A stretch of 38,906 nucleotides of DNA from assembly GCA_934462945.1 (NCBI GenBank), contig CAKSJF010000011.1:1-38906 (forward strand). The letters run 5' to 3'. The translations under genes were made by a program, and so were the position numbers. Below, piece after piece: positions 23,601 to 32,942 of this stretch. Below the pieces are notes generated by a model that was not told the DNA's origin, made no database searches, and saw nothing but the letters and a program-made list of their open reading frames with translations. How positions within the stretch are numbered: position 1 is the stretch's first letter; each line of letters starts with the position of its first letter. The stretch comes from an uncultured Clostridia bacterium (GTDB taxonomy: Bacteria > Bacillota > Clostridia > UBA1381).

Positions 23601-26177
23601 TTATTTTACAATAACGACCTCTTCTACAATATCCTTATAGATTTTTACAAAGACTCTGTTTCCCTCGTCCTCATCAAATGCCTGGATATCGCCGGTTGTC
23701 GCTACTGTGACCTGATTCTTTGTTTTTGTGGTATCCACACTGTATACTTTTACGTCGGACGGAAGCTGCAGGTTCATCACTTCGCCGCCGTTCACAGTTA
23801 CGTTCATAGAACCGGTGAACTTCTTTGTCACTCTGCCATAGATAATTTCCAGATTATCTGCCGGTTCTTCCTGCTTTTCGGTTGCCTTTGTTCCGATGTC
23901 AAAGAGAACACGGATGCTTACAATTTCGCCCTTGGTGTTGGTCTTATACTGGATAATGTCGCCTGCTTCTAACGTCTTGTTCCGGTCACCCTTTACTAAG
24001 ATACCGGCATCCTCTGCATTCACCTGAATTTCCTCACCGTTCTGTACGGCATAGAGGCGATCTGTGATCTCATCGTCGTCATTGGTTGCGGAAACAACCT
24101 TGGAAACAACTGCGACCGGTGCGTCTGCATTGGTCTGGAATGCTGCGTTTGTTACAACAATGGCTCTTGCAGAGAAGTCCTCTGCGCGGTCGTATACAAC
24201 TACATTATACTTCTGCTCGTCCTCAAACTTATCCAAGGATGCGATGCTGTAGTCAGTAGATCCGTCCGGAATATCAAAGATAACCGTCTCGGAAGTCAGT
24301 TTCACATTTCCGATCTTCGTGAGTTTCTTATTATAAACTGCATTCTTCAGATCGTAGTTCTTGGTAAAGCTGTTTTCGTCTACCTTGCCTGTTTCGGTGT
24401 TATCCTTTGCAGTATAGATCGAAGAAATTTTACCGTCGGAGTTTGTGCTGTAGGTGATCAGCTGTTTCACAGTCTGACCGTCCTCGCCTGCAAGCTGCTT
24501 CACAACATCCTCAGAAAGTGTGCCGCTCTTGCCGTTAAAGCGCATCTTATTGTTCGCCTCTAAAACGACCTCTTTTCCCTCCTTGGTAAATAGTTTGAAG
24601 CTTGTCACATCATCAGCGTTCGACTCGGTGTATGCCTTTAAGAGATAAGCATAGTTATTGCTCAGAGTGCTCTTTGTGTTTACAGCAGCGATTTTACCCT
24701 GGCTGTCCAGATAGAATACACCCTCTGTACCAATGGTAATATCGTTCGGATAGTTATCTGCGATCTTATAGGCATTTCCGCCGATATAGATGCCGTCCTC
24801 GCCGCTTCCGGTCACCTTACCCTCAACGGTGTTATTGGAAACTAAGATTTCATAGTAACGTCCGTCCTTGCTTGCTGCAACGGAAAGTACGTCATACTCT
24901 TTCAAATCCTGTACTGTCAGTTCCTCAAAACCTCTTGTGATGGAGAAGATGAGATCCTCGTCCTCATCATCAAGCTTTAAGGTCGGTGCGTTATATTTAT
25001 CCACAATCTTATTACTCTGTGTGACTTCTTCTACAACCATGTTCTGATATTCTGTTACAAACACAATATCATACTTACCGTTGCGGTCAGTGTCTAACAG
25101 GCTGACATTTCCGGACTTGTCCTTCATGTTCAGAAGTTCCTGCGACATTTCCTCTGCCTTACCGTTATAGATCAGCTTTGCATCCTGATCCAGAGTTGCG
25201 GATGTGGTCTTTTTATCGGATTCTTTCTTATAATAATCAATTACGGTGCTTCCGTTTTTCTCGGAAACTTCCTCAAACAGATCTGCGTTGATCGAAACAG
25301 TCGCATTCTTGTCCTTTTTAGAAAGCGCTAAGATCACCTTTTTGTCCTCACCGGTCTTTTCCTGCACATAGTAGGTTACATTATGACCGAGCAGGTTGTT
25401 AAAGCTGTGCGCTGTATCAAACACGCTGTCGTCTACCTTGATCTGACCCTTTTTCAGGTTGGATGCGCCGTCCAAGCTGGTGCTGTCGATCGCTGTGATC
25501 TGACCCTCTGCCTTTGTGGTGTAGAGCTTATCCTTTAAAAGTGTCTTATCGGTTACTTCATATTTCGGAGTATCTCCGTATTCTGTATAATCCATCAGGT
25601 TGACAGTGAGTGCATTATTTGCTAAGATTGCAACGTCTCCTCTCGGAATCTGTGCATTGGATGCCATGGAAATTCCCTTGGACATGCCATTGTCCGAGCC
25701 GACTGTCATATAACCCTGCGGATAGCCGCCCTTGCTCTCTGCAACTCTTTCATACCCTAATGCACGAACGAAAATTGCCATTACTTCAGAATAGGTGATC
25801 TTATCAAACGGACGGAAATTACCCTCGTCGTCTCCGATCACGATTCCTCTTGCAGTTGCTAAATTAATATAGCCGTTTGCCCAGTAGTCTGTGGATACGT
25901 CCGGGAATTTAGATTCTCCGGCTGCTGCCTTTGCATCGTCCTCTAAGCCCAGCGCGTGAATTGCCATCTTGGCTGCCTCTGCACGGATGATGGTGTCGTT
26001 CGGACGGAACTTTCCGTCATCGTCACCGATCATAATTTTCAGCGCCGCCAGAATCTGAATCGCTTCCTCATAGCGTGTTCCTTCTACATCTGCCGGAACT
26101 GCCGCAAAAGCGCCCATGGATGATGCGAGAGCTGTTACAGTCAGTGCGCCTGCAACTGTTTTCTTGAAACCTCTCAT
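23601..26177 (-). CDS. S-layer-type protein with three SLH domains
   Basis: An 858-residue exported protein. The signal peptide is residues 1-25 (KKTVAGALTVTALASSMG ending AFA). Three SLH modules follow, which anchor proteins to pyruvylated wall polysaccharide: about 30-80 (GDDDGKFRPNDTIIRAEAAK), 88-145 (FPDVSTDYWANGYI and GDDEGNFRPFDKITYSEV) and a more degenerate one at 150-200 (QIPRGDVAILANNAL). The remaining 650 residues are beta-rich, with no motif I recognise, and would be the outward part. Its own promoter, a long structured leader, a strong AAAAGGAGG site and a strong terminator suggest high expression, so it may be a main S-layer subunit. The acidic composition also fits. Confidence 0.9.
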   Translation of the reverse strand: MRGFKKTVAGALTVTALASSMGAFAAVPADVEGTRYEEAIQILAALKIMIGDDDGKFRPNDTIIRAEAAKMAIHALGLEDDAKAAAGESKFPDVSTDYWANGYINLATARGIVIGDDEGNFRPFDKITYSEVMAIFVRALGYERVAESKGGYPQGYMTVGSDNGMSKGISMASNAQIPRGDVAILANNALTVNLMDYTEYGDTPKYEVTDKTLLKDKLYTTKAEGQITAIDSTSLDGASNLKKGQIKVDDSVFDTAHSFNNLLGHNVTYYVQEKTGEDKKVILALSKKDKNATVSINADLFEEVSEKNGSTVIDYYKKESDKKTTSATLDQDAKLIYNGKAEEMSQELLNMKDKSGNVSLLDTDRNGKYDIVFVTEYQNMVVEEVTQSNKIVDKYNAPTLKLDDEDEDLIFSITRGFEELTVQDLKEYDVLSVAASKDGRYYEILVSNNTVEGKVTGSGEDGIYIGGNAYKIADNYPNDITIGTEGVFYLDSQGKIAAVNTKSTLSNNYAYLLKAYTESNADDVTSFKLFTKEGKEVVLEANNKMRFNGKSGTLSEDVVKQLAGEDGQTVKQLITYSTNSDGKISSIYTAKDNTETGKVDENSFTKNYDLKNAVYNKKLTKIGNVKLTSETVIFDIPDGSTDYSIASLDKFEDEQKYNVVVYDRAEDFSARAIVVTNAAFQTNADAPVAVVSKVVSATNDDDEITDRLYAVQNGEEIQVNAEDAGILVKGDRNKTLEAGDIIQYKTNTKGEIVSIRVLFDIGTKATEKQEEPADNLEIIYGRVTKKFTGSMNVTVNGGEVMNLQLPSDVKVYSVDTTKTKNQVTVATTGDIQAFDEDEGNRVFVKIYKDIVEEVVIVK

Positions 26178-26208
26178 TGATTTTGCCTCCTTTTACATTT
26201 TACCCATT

Positions 26209-26256
26209 CAGACAAATCCAAAACGTCTGTCTTGGTGCAAGTCGTGTTTTGTCTGT
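26209..26256 (-). promoter_or_regulatory. Structured 5' leader of the SLH gene
   Basis: On the minus strand CAGACAAA (26256-26249) pairs with TTTGTCTG (26216-26209), enclosing an inner CCAA/TTGG pairing. It sits between the promoter and the ribosome-binding site in a leader of about 85 bases. S-layer messages often have stabilising leaders; that role here is inferred. Confidence 0.5.
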
Positions 26257-26269
26257 CCGGGTACTCCTA

Positions 26270-26297
26270 TAATACCTCTGTGGTTTACATAATCAAA
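26270..26297 (-). promoter_or_regulatory. Sigma-A promoter of the SLH protein gene
   Basis: On the minus strand TTGATT (26297-26292) and TATTAT (26275-26270) are 16 bases apart, giving a leader of about 85 bases. The rest of the 322-bp gap (26178-26499) holds only the leader and the upstream gene's terminator. Confidence 0.6.
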
Positions 26298-26413
26298 ACA
26301 ATCATCCGCATGTTTACACGTCTTTTTTGTTTCGTGCCTGTATTATGTCAACCACAATAACTATGATACACGATTTTATTCAATTTTGCAAGCTGTAATT
26401 TCTGGAAATTTAA

Positions 26414-26464
26414 TAAATAAAAAAACCGATATAAAGTTTGAGAATTGTTCAAACTTTATATCGG
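26414..26464 (-). terminator. Rho-independent terminator of the stalk-domain gene
   Basis: A perfect 16-bp stem (26426-26441 with 26449-26464) has a 7-base loop. On the minus strand it is followed by TTTTTTTATTTATT. Confidence 0.92.
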
Positions 26465-26499
26465 CTAAAATATTTGTTTGATTGAATAGATTTATAAAA

Positions 26500-28692
26500 T
26501 CAACCCACTGCCTCATCCGGATCATCATATGCAGTTCTTCCAGGAATGACCCAAATCATCTGCGTTTTGTTGTCCCACTCAACGCGGCAGTCCAACGCGT
26601 CTGTGATATCGCGAAGCTTAAAATAATTGTTACCCTCAATGTTGTAGCAGGTTGCCTTAATCGGCACACCGTCAAGCGTTAAAAATGCCGAAGATGAAAG
26701 CGCAGTTCTTTCAACACCGTCACCCGGGGTTAATTCACCGCCAGCTGATGTATAATCATAAAAACTCAGCATATCAATCGAATTTGTTGCACCGTCATAC
26801 TGAATGTCAAAGGTTTTAATCGTTCCGTCCAGGATTTTTGCAATATCTCTGAGCTTAAAGTAGTTATTGTCATCAATGTTATATGCGACAGTGTCATATT
26901 TGCGGCTGTCCAGGCAGACAGTCTGCGTTTTTGCAACAGAGTTTTTGCTGAATCCGTTTCCGGGGTAATAAGTAAAGGTATCTTGTGCATCATCCTCATG
27001 AACCAAATAGCGAATCTCTCCGTTATAGAAAATCGTATAGATTTTACCTGTGATCATCCAAGGTTCTATATCGTCAGGATCGATTCCGGGAAGATCTCTC
27101 ATATCCGCATCGCGGTCAAAAGAATATTCTTCAATACCGTATACATTTACCCATTCTCTGTCTTGTATTTTATTGATTTCACCGTTGTTTGAAAGAACCC
27201 ATTTACTGTACTCTGTCATCTTATCCTCATCAACGTTGATATATCCGTAACGGTAATCCTTCAGTTTTGCAAGTCCCTCGGCAGAATAGGTCAGTTCGCC
27301 CCATTCGCCCCAGGGCGTATCTACAGACAGAACACCAATCGGCGCACCGAGTACTGCCGTATCCGCTGCGGACAAGGTTTTGGTGAGTTCATCAAGCTTG
27401 CTTGTCGGAATGTAACATTCCTTTGAGTTGAACCAGATTTTTGAATTTGTTCCGTCATAGTTCAACTCGGTCACATCAAGCGCCGCACCTTTTTTCACTG
27501 ATCCGATAACCGAAGATCCGTCAGAAATATCACAGTCAACAGCCGCGATTGCCTTGTACTGTGTTGTCGGTTTTGCGGTGTTTGCGAGCTGCATATTCAC
27601 ATACCTTGCGTCAACATAGTATAGACCTTTTTTATAGTAAATCTTATAATGACCGTTCTGCGGAGTACTGTCTGCAATCTGAACCGACTGGTTGATTTTG
27701 ATAACGCCCGATTTTACATAATCCTTATCGTCGGGAGTGGTCTTAACCATTAACAGACCGGTTGCCTTGCCTACCGCCTCGATGTTTGGAGGCGTTGATA
27801 CCTGATTGTTAATATCTAAAATATAACAGTTTTTTCTCGGCAGGAAATATACGGCCGGTTTCCAGCTTGTGAAAGCAGTACCGTCTTTCTCGCCGCACTG
27901 TCTGATTGTTCCGCGCGATTCGTCAACACCGCCCTCGCTCCATATGGCAACCCAATCCTCGTTATAGGCAACCACTTCAAATTCATTCGTTGTTGTAGCA
28001 TAAAACGCGGTGTTCGCATTTGCTTCCGTTCTGCTTTTTTCAGCAAACGGAGGATCATACCCGATTACTTTCAGCTCATCCAGTCTTCTGGCATGATAGT
28101 TCATTGGCGGATTGCCAGGATAGAATGAGGCTTTTACCGAACCGAATTTTCCCTCATCGCCGATATGTACAATCGCCATTCCCACAAGCGGCAAAGACGC
28201 AGGGCGGTCATGTCTTACCCATTCTGTCGGCACTTTTGCATAGAAATTTCTTTCAGCACCCTCGGTTGTTTTACTTCCGCCATAGATGTAATCGGAAAGA
28301 AATGTCATCTCGATCGCATGCTGATACTTATCAGGATCGGAAGATGCCCATTGTTTGTTTAACTCCTTTACAGCAGTTTCACCTGCTTCAAGGATTGGGG
28401 TTGTTTCCCGTGCCGTTGTATAAGCAAGAACATAGCCGACCGTGCCGTCCGAAAGCTGAATTTTATGAAATTTCCGGTTATCCTCCCCGACTACATAAGC
28501 CTCCAGAACTGTCACTCTGGCTCCTTTGCTGATCTCACCGACACTTCCTGAATAAGTGGCGTTTTTTGTCACACTTACAGTGCCGCCGTATACAACATAG
28601 GCGGTATCGCCCGCCTTGATCTCGGCTGCATACGCAACAGTACAAAGCAGTATCAATGTGCAAAGCACTGCCGTTAAAATTTTTTTCAACAC
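26500..28692 (-). CDS. Secreted SH3-like/stalk-domain (copper amine oxidase-like N-terminal) protein
   Basis: A 730-residue exported protein with a signal peptide at residues 1-22 (ILTAVLCTLILLCTVAYA). The N-terminal 35-95 region (KGARVTVLEAYV, HKIQLSDGTVGYVLAY) looks like a bacterial SH3 domain. A similar segment may occur near 375-435 (GSVKKGAALDVTEL). Two C-terminal modules carry the 'stalk' motif, YNIDDNNYFKLRDIAKIL near 630 and YNIEGNNYFKLRDITDALDC near 690, as in the copper-amine-oxidase N-terminal-like domain, a wall-attachment or structural module in Clostridia. Catalytic oxidase parts are absent. The GTG at 28692 follows AAGGAGGAG. The middle 100-350 region is not recognised. Wall localisation is inferred. 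Confidence 0.82.
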   Translation of the reverse strand: MLKKILTAVLCTLILLCTVAYAAEIKAGDTAYVVYGGTVSVTKNATYSGSVGEISKGARVTVLEAYVVGEDNRKFHKIQLSDGTVGYVLAYTTARETTPILEAGETAVKELNKQWASSDPDKYQHAIEMTFLSDYIYGGSKTTEGAERNFYAKVPTEWVRHDRPASLPLVGMAIVHIGDEGKFGSVKASFYPGNPPMNYHARRLDELKVIGYDPPFAEKSRTEANANTAFYATTTNEFEVVAYNEDWVAIWSEGGVDESRGTIRQCGEKDGTAFTSWKPAVYFLPRKNCYILDINNQVSTPPNIEAVGKATGLLMVKTTPDDKDYVKSGVIKINQSVQIADSTPQNGHYKIYYKKGLYYVDARYVNMQLANTAKPTTQYKAIAAVDCDISDGSSVIGSVKKGAALDVTELNYDGTNSKIWFNSKECYIPTSKLDELTKTLSAADTAVLGAPIGVLSVDTPWGEWGELTYSAEGLAKLKDYRYGYINVDEDKMTEYSKWVLSNNGEINKIQDREWVNVYGIEEYSFDRDADMRDLPGIDPDDIEPWMITGKIYTIFYNGEIRYLVHEDDAQDTFTYYPGNGFSKNSVAKTQTVCLDSRKYDTVAYNIDDNNYFKLRDIAKILDGTIKTFDIQYDGATNSIDMLSFYDYTSAGGELTPGDGVERTALSSSAFLTLDGVPIKATCYNIEGNNYFKLRDITDALDCRVEWDNKTQMIWVIPGRTAYDDPDEAVG

Positions 28693-28747
28693 AATAACTC
28701 CTCCTTGTATTTTTACGTTGATTAATTAGAATTTGCGTATCATATTC

Positions 28748-28776
28748 ATTATATACCAGATCGGTGTAATATGCAA
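28748..28776 (-). promoter_or_regulatory. Sigma-A promoter of the stalk-domain gene
   Basis: On the minus strand TTGCAT (28776-28771) and a perfect TATAAT (28753-28748) are 17 bases apart. Confidence 0.7.
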
Positions 28777-28834
28777 GGGGTTTAGAAAAAATATGTTGAA
28801 ATTAGGGGGTTTGGTGCAAAATCAGACAAAATTC

Positions 28835-28863
28835 TTGACACTTTGACATATTTATGATATGAT
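28835..28863 (+). promoter_or_regulatory. Sigma-A promoter of the antiporter gene
   Basis: TTGACA (28835-28840) and TATGAT (28858-28863) are 17 bases apart, divergent from the stalk-gene promoter. Confidence 0.75.
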
Positions 28864-28898
28864 ACCTCTTAGAGAAAAATATTAGAGGGAGGATTCAA

Positions 28899-30521
28899 AT
28901 GAAAAAAATTCTGAATCAAAAAAACATGATGGCATTCCTCACCTTTCTTGCGGCAATGCTGCTGTCAACAGTTGCCTTTGCCGCCGGTGAGGATGGAGAA
29001 ACTGCGGTCAGCATGTTCCATGCAACCTTCTGGGCTTTAGTACCGCCAATTGTTGCAATCGGACTTGCGTTAATCACCAAGGAGGTTTATTCTTCCTTAT
29101 TTATCGGAATTGTTTTAGGCGGACTGCTTTCTGCAAATTTTACACCCGTTGCAACGCTGGACAATCTTTTAAACGACGGCTTAATTGCCGCGATTTCCGA
29201 CACCGCCGGCATCTTTTTATTCCTGGTGATCCTCGGAATTATTGTCGCATTAGTCAATAAGGCAGGCGGCAGTGCCGCATTCGGAAGATGGGCAAGTATT
29301 CACATCAAAACGCGTGTTGGCGCGCAGCTGGCAACCTTTTTGCTTGGAGTTCTGATTTTTATTGACGACTATTTCAACTGTCTGACCGTCGGCAGCGTTA
29401 TGCGCCCGGTAACCGACACCCACAAAATCTCGCGTGCAAAGCTTGCGTATATTATCGACGCAACTGCCGCCCCGGTCTGCATGATCGCCCCGGTTTCCTC
29501 CTGGGCAGCAGCGGTATCGGAATTTACAAAGGGAACAGGATATTCCGGCATTGAGCTGTTTGTCCGCGCCATTCCCTATAACTTCTATTCGCTTTTAACA
29601 CTTGTTTTTGTCATCGCACTTTCTGTGATGAAATTTGATTACGGTCCGATGCGCCTGCATGAGTACAACGCACAGTATAAAAATGATCTTTATACCTGCG
29701 GCGACCGTGTAGAGGAAGGAAACGAGGCAGAGGCAAACCCCAGAGGCCGCGTGATCGACCTGATTCTGCCGGTTGTGATTCTGGTTATTCTCTGTGTGGT
29801 TGGCCTAATCTATATCGGCGGCTTCTTCTCCGGCTCGGATTTTGTAACCGCCTTTGCAAATACAGATGCAACGGTAGGTCTGCCTTGGGGTGCGATTGTT
29901 GCTTTGATTTTAACCATCATCTATTTGGTTGCAAGAAGAGTTGTAACCTTTAAAGAGGCGATGGACTGCATTCCAAAAGGCTTCATTGCCATGGTTCCTG
30001 CAATTTTGATTTTAACCTTTGCAACTGCTTTAAAGAATATGACCGGACTTTTAGGCGCGGCTGACTTTGTCGGCGCTGTGATGGATTCCGCGGCAACCGG
30101 TCTGGCAAACTTCCTGCCTGCTATTATCTTCTTAGTTGCCTGCCTGCTCGCCTTTGCAACCGGTACTTCCTGGGGAACTTTCGGCATTCTGATTCCGATT
30201 GTGACAGCGATTTTTGATCCGACCAGCGAGCTTTTGATTATCGGTATTGCAGCTTGTTTAGCCGGCGCAGTATGCGGCGACCACTGCTCCCCCATCTCCG
30301 ACACAACCATTATGTCCTCTGCCGGTGCAATGTCGAATCACATCAATCATGTGTCCACGCAGCTGCCATATGCAGTCACCGTTGCAGCGCTGTCCTTTGT
30401 CGGATATCTGCTTGCAGCATTCATTCAGCATGCTGTCATTTTGCTGGCAATCGAAATTATCCTGACTCTGGTTGTATTATTTGTGATCAAAAATTTGTCA
30501 TCAAAAAAAGTGGTAGAATAA
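28899..30521 (+). CDS. NhaC-family Na+/H+ antiporter
   Basis: A 540-residue polytopic membrane protein, about 11-13 membrane segments, of the NhaC/COG1757 group in the ion transporter superfamily. Diagnostic stretches include FIDDYFNCLTVGSVMRPVTD, FATGTSWGTFGILIPIV and CGDHCSPISDTTIMSSAGA, with charged and polar residues in the membrane core typical of the family. The first hydrophobic segment (FLTFLAAMLLSTVAFAA) may be a cleaved signal or helix 1. The strong AGAGGGAGGA site precedes the ATG. Some family members transport malate/lactate or amino acids, so Na+/H+ exchange is the default rather than proven. It is a single-gene unit with its own promoter and terminator. Confidence 0.88.
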   Translation: MKKILNQKNMMAFLTFLAAMLLSTVAFAAGEDGETAVSMFHATFWALVPPIVAIGLALITKEVYSSLFIGIVLGGLLSANFTPVATLDNLLNDGLIAAISDTAGIFLFLVILGIIVALVNKAGGSAAFGRWASIHIKTRVGAQLATFLLGVLIFIDDYFNCLTVGSVMRPVTDTHKISRAKLAYIIDATAAPVCMIAPVSSWAAAVSEFTKGTGYSGIELFVRAIPYNFYSLLTLVFVIALSVMKFDYGPMRLHEYNAQYKNDLYTCGDRVEEGNEAEANPRGRVIDLILPVVILVILCVVGLIYIGGFFSGSDFVTAFANTDATVGLPWGAIVALILTIIYLVARRVVTFKEAMDCIPKGFIAMVPAILILTFATALKNMTGLLGAADFVGAVMDSAATGLANFLPAIIFLVACLLAFATGTSWGTFGILIPIVTAIFDPTSELLIIGIAACLAGAVCGDHCSPISDTTIMSSAGAMSNHINHVSTQLPYAVTVAALSFVGYLLAAFIQHAVILLAIEIILTLVVLFVIKNLSSKKVVE

Positions 30522-30531
30522 CATCAGTCCC

Positions 30532-30571
30532 TGGTGCAGAACGCGTTTTCAATGTGTTCTGCACTTTTTTT
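30532..30571 (+). terminator. Rho-independent terminator of the antiporter gene
   Basis: GTGCAGAAC (30534-30542) pairs with GTTCTGCAC (30556-30564), followed by TTTTTTT. Confidence 0.88.
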
Positions 30572-30631
30572 GTCCGAAAATTTGTTTGCAGGAAGTCATT
30601 TACATATTTATAAAAATTTTTTTAAAAATGC

Positions 30632-30660
30632 TTGACAACTATAGATAGTTATGGTAGTAT
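30632..30660 (+). promoter_or_regulatory. Sigma-A promoter of the secreted-protein operon
   Basis: TTGACA (30632-30637) and TAGTAT (30655-30660) are 17 bases apart. Transcription would begin near 30667, 44 bases before the first micro-ORF. Confidence 0.75.
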
Positions 30661-30710
30661 AAGGATAAGAGGTTTACTGAAAAAACGTATATAGGAGGTG
30701 AATCAATCTC

Positions 30711-30740
30711 ATGGGTATCGTACGAATTTTCAGCGGATAA
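30711..30740 (+). CDS. Leader micro-ORF of nine residues (MGIVRIFSG)
   Basis: ATG at 30711 follows AGGAGGTGA (30693-30701), an almost full-length match to the 16S rRNA tail and the best ribosome-binding site in this operon, though ten bases from the start. The frame encodes MGIVRIFSG and stops at TAA 30738-30740. It is too short to judge by composition, but such a site before a stop nine codons on is unlikely by chance. It could be a regulatory leader peptide or a bioactive peptide; neither is shown. Confidence 0.55.
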   Translation: MGIVRIFSG

Positions 30741-30741
30741 A

Positions 30742-30819
30742 ATGAATCATCGCGGCAAATCCCCTTTCATCCCCCATTGGCTTAACAATCAATACGATAG
30801 GAGAAAGAGAGGATTGTGA
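30742..30819 (+). CDS. 25-residue basic micro-ORF coupled to the first secreted-protein gene
   Basis: ATG at 30742, one base after the previous stop, opens a 25-codon frame (MNHRGKSPFIPHWLNN, then QYDRRKRGL). It ends in TGA at 30817-30819, sharing its A with the ATG of the next gene (TGATG). This is the usual shape for translational coupling or reinitiation. It has no ribosome-binding site of its own, so ribosomes would arrive by reinitiation after the first micro-ORF. The product, if made, is very basic. It could also be leader sequence only. Confidence 0.45.
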   Translation: MNHRGKSPFIPHWLNNQYDRRKRGL

Positions 30820-32924
30820 TGAAAAAACTACAGGCATTGATTGCATGCGCAGCAGCCCTGCTGACTGCGGTATCAGGTGTTTCTGCCGAAACCTCAGCAG
30901 AAAATTCCGGGAATGCCGGAACCCTGTCACTACATAATCAGAATACGGACATAACTGCAAATGTGATCAAAAACACAAACAACCGGCAGGAACTAATCTA
31001 TAGCGGCCCGCTGTCCGGCTATGCTGACGGCGAATTTTCCGGTTTTGATTTCGGTCAAAGCAATTTTTTGCTTTTATTTGACTGGGACGATCCCGATTCG
31101 ATTGTCATTTTTCCTGCCAGCCAACCAGCGACACTTACCCCGCAAACAGACGCAGCTCCGGTAGTCACACAAGATGCCTCCGGGCCGTTCAAACTCCGGG
31201 ATGCACTCGACCACATCGATTCATCCGGCGCAGCAGAGAAAACAATCTACAATGTTGATTTGCTTCCGGAAGAATATCTGGAAAGCATGTCCGCCCTGGA
31301 TATTCCGCAGGAAAGCACAGGAGGCGGTTCTGCCTCTCCTGCCCCGGCAATATCCTATGACTATCAGATTTCTGCTGTCAACCTCCGGGATTCCGAAGAT
31401 CGTGCGGCAGACCGGCTGATAAACGGCGGCGCGCTTCAAAGCGTCACCGTAACAAGCAATGGTGCGAATGATGATATTATCCTGGCTGTTGCAGAATACA
31501 ACGGCTACACGCTGAAAAAGCTGACATCCTATGAAATCTCTCTTGATGAGAATCAGGATGTTGTGATGACAAATTATTCCCTTGCTGATATTACGGCGGA
31601 TACCTCTGTGAAATTGTTTGTATGGGATGCATATTGGGGTACAAATCCACAGGCATATCCGGTGACATTATTTACAGAAAACAGCATAGACGCAGGGATT
31701 CAGTTTCTGTACAATCAAGCTTATTCGGAAAAGCAGCTGCAAAAAGGGCAGACGCTTACCGCACAGGCGGGCATGAAAAGTACAGCATGGTGGCCGCAAT
31801 CGGCAAGCCTGTATCTTGCTTTGTATGATGAAACCGGTGCATTGTCGGCAGTTTCCACTGCAAACGGTACAATTAGCAGCAACGGAACTTATCAGTTTCT
31901 GCATGCAAGTCTGCCGCTTGATCAGAATCTGCCGGACGGATACCAGGTACGGGCATACCTTTGGGACAGTCGGACATTGCGTCCTTATACCAACTGCGAA
32001 ACAATCATATCCGCAGCGGATTCCTACTCAGATACACTGGCTGATGCCGCATTTTTCGATCTGGAAAAGCCGATAAACGGAATGCTTCAGACACCGGATG
32101 ATGTGGATTACATCAAAGTGATTCCCTCAAAAACCGGGGATTACTGCCTGCAGCTTGCAGGAAACAGCTCTCTGCAACTCAGACTGTATCAGGAGGACGG
32201 AACGCTGATTCCGGAAACCGGTTTCTACGCAGATGGAATGGGAACGGTTTTAAAGCATGTTCTGACCAAGGGCAGCATATATTATATTGAAATTTCCGGG
32301 CAGGCAACGGATACCTATACGCTGACTGTAACGCCAAACACAGCAGCAGAAGATTGTCTGGAAGTTTCGGGAAACCAGTTTACTATTTCCGGCACAGCCG
32401 CCGGACAGGGGACTTACAAAGTATCACTCCTGACCGCCGCCGGAAACCTTATCACTGCACAGGATGTAACATCCGGAGAAAACAGAGAATATCAGGCAGT
32501 TCTGTCTGCTTCCTGCTCCGACGGTGATTACTATGTGACGGTGTCAAAGGGAAATGCGGTCAAAAAACTTTGGAAGCTTCGTGCAATATGGAATCAAAGC
32601 ACATTTCATGTATCCGAAGGTGATTACATCTCAATTCCAGTCGTTTCTTCCGGTGCGGAGAATCTTGACGGAATCTACTTCTCTGCCGCCTATGACAGTG
32701 AATACTTTGCACTTTATGATGCCTGCGAGTTAACAGAGTCAACCGAAACATCACCCGCGGTTCTGTCCGAGGAATCCCTGCGGATTACCTCTATTCAGCC
32801 AACCGGCGTGATTTTTGCATCTTCTGCAAGTGAGCAGGAAAATCATCTTGTGAATATCATAAAGTTAAAAGCAAAGCAAAACGGTTCTTCAGCCGTTACT
32901 GTCTGCGCTTATGTAGTCGAATAG
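30819..32924 (+). CDS. Secreted protein with PPC-like and cohesin-like domains
   Basis: A 701-residue exported protein with signal peptide at residues 1-24 (LQALIACAAALLTAVSGVSA). Most of residues 40-400 form repeated Ig-like beta domains with no motif I recognise (for example LRDSEDRAADRLINGGALQ). Residues about 405-505 resemble a bacterial pre-peptidase C-terminal (PPC) domain: GMLQTPDDVDYIKVIPS, then TKGSIYYIEISGQATDTYTL. The last 105 residues (FHVSEGDYISIPVVSSGAEN, then GIYFSAAYDSEYFAL) look like a cohesin-type domain. The ATG at 30819 follows AGAGAGGA. It precedes a secreted M6 protease by 18 bases, suggesting that it is an accessory, scaffold or substrate of that protease. Exact function is unknown. 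Confidence 0.7.
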   Translation: MKKLQALIACAAALLTAVSGVSAETSAENSGNAGTLSLHNQNTDITANVIKNTNNRQELIYSGPLSGYADGEFSGFDFGQSNFLLLFDWDDPDSIVIFPASQPATLTPQTDAAPVVTQDASGPFKLRDALDHIDSSGAAEKTIYNVDLLPEEYLESMSALDIPQESTGGGSASPAPAISYDYQISAVNLRDSEDRAADRLINGGALQSVTVTSNGANDDIILAVAEYNGYTLKKLTSYEISLDENQDVVMTNYSLADITADTSVKLFVWDAYWGTNPQAYPVTLFTENSIDAGIQFLYNQAYSEKQLQKGQTLTAQAGMKSTAWWPQSASLYLALYDETGALSAVSTANGTISSNGTYQFLHASLPLDQNLPDGYQVRAYLWDSRTLRPYTNCETIISAADSYSDTLADAAFFDLEKPINGMLQTPDDVDYIKVIPSKTGDYCLQLAGNSSLQLRLYQEDGTLIPETGFYADGMGTVLKHVLTKGSIYYIEISGQATDTYTLTVTPNTAAEDCLEVSGNQFTISGTAAGQGTYKVSLLTAAGNLITAQDVTSGENREYQAVLSASCSDGDYYVTVSKGNAVKKLWKLRAIWNQSTFHVSEGDYISIPVVSSGAENLDGIYFSAAYDSEYFALYDACELTESTETSPAVLSEESLRITSIQPTGVIFASSASEQENHLVNIIKLKAKQNGSSAVTVCAYVVE

Positions 32925-32942
32925 AAAGGAGATGGAAGGATC

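Noticed and set aside
30730..30960. A minus-strand frame across the start of the secreted operon
   Set aside because: It is antisense to a signal peptide and leader with their own start signals and has no ribosome-binding site.
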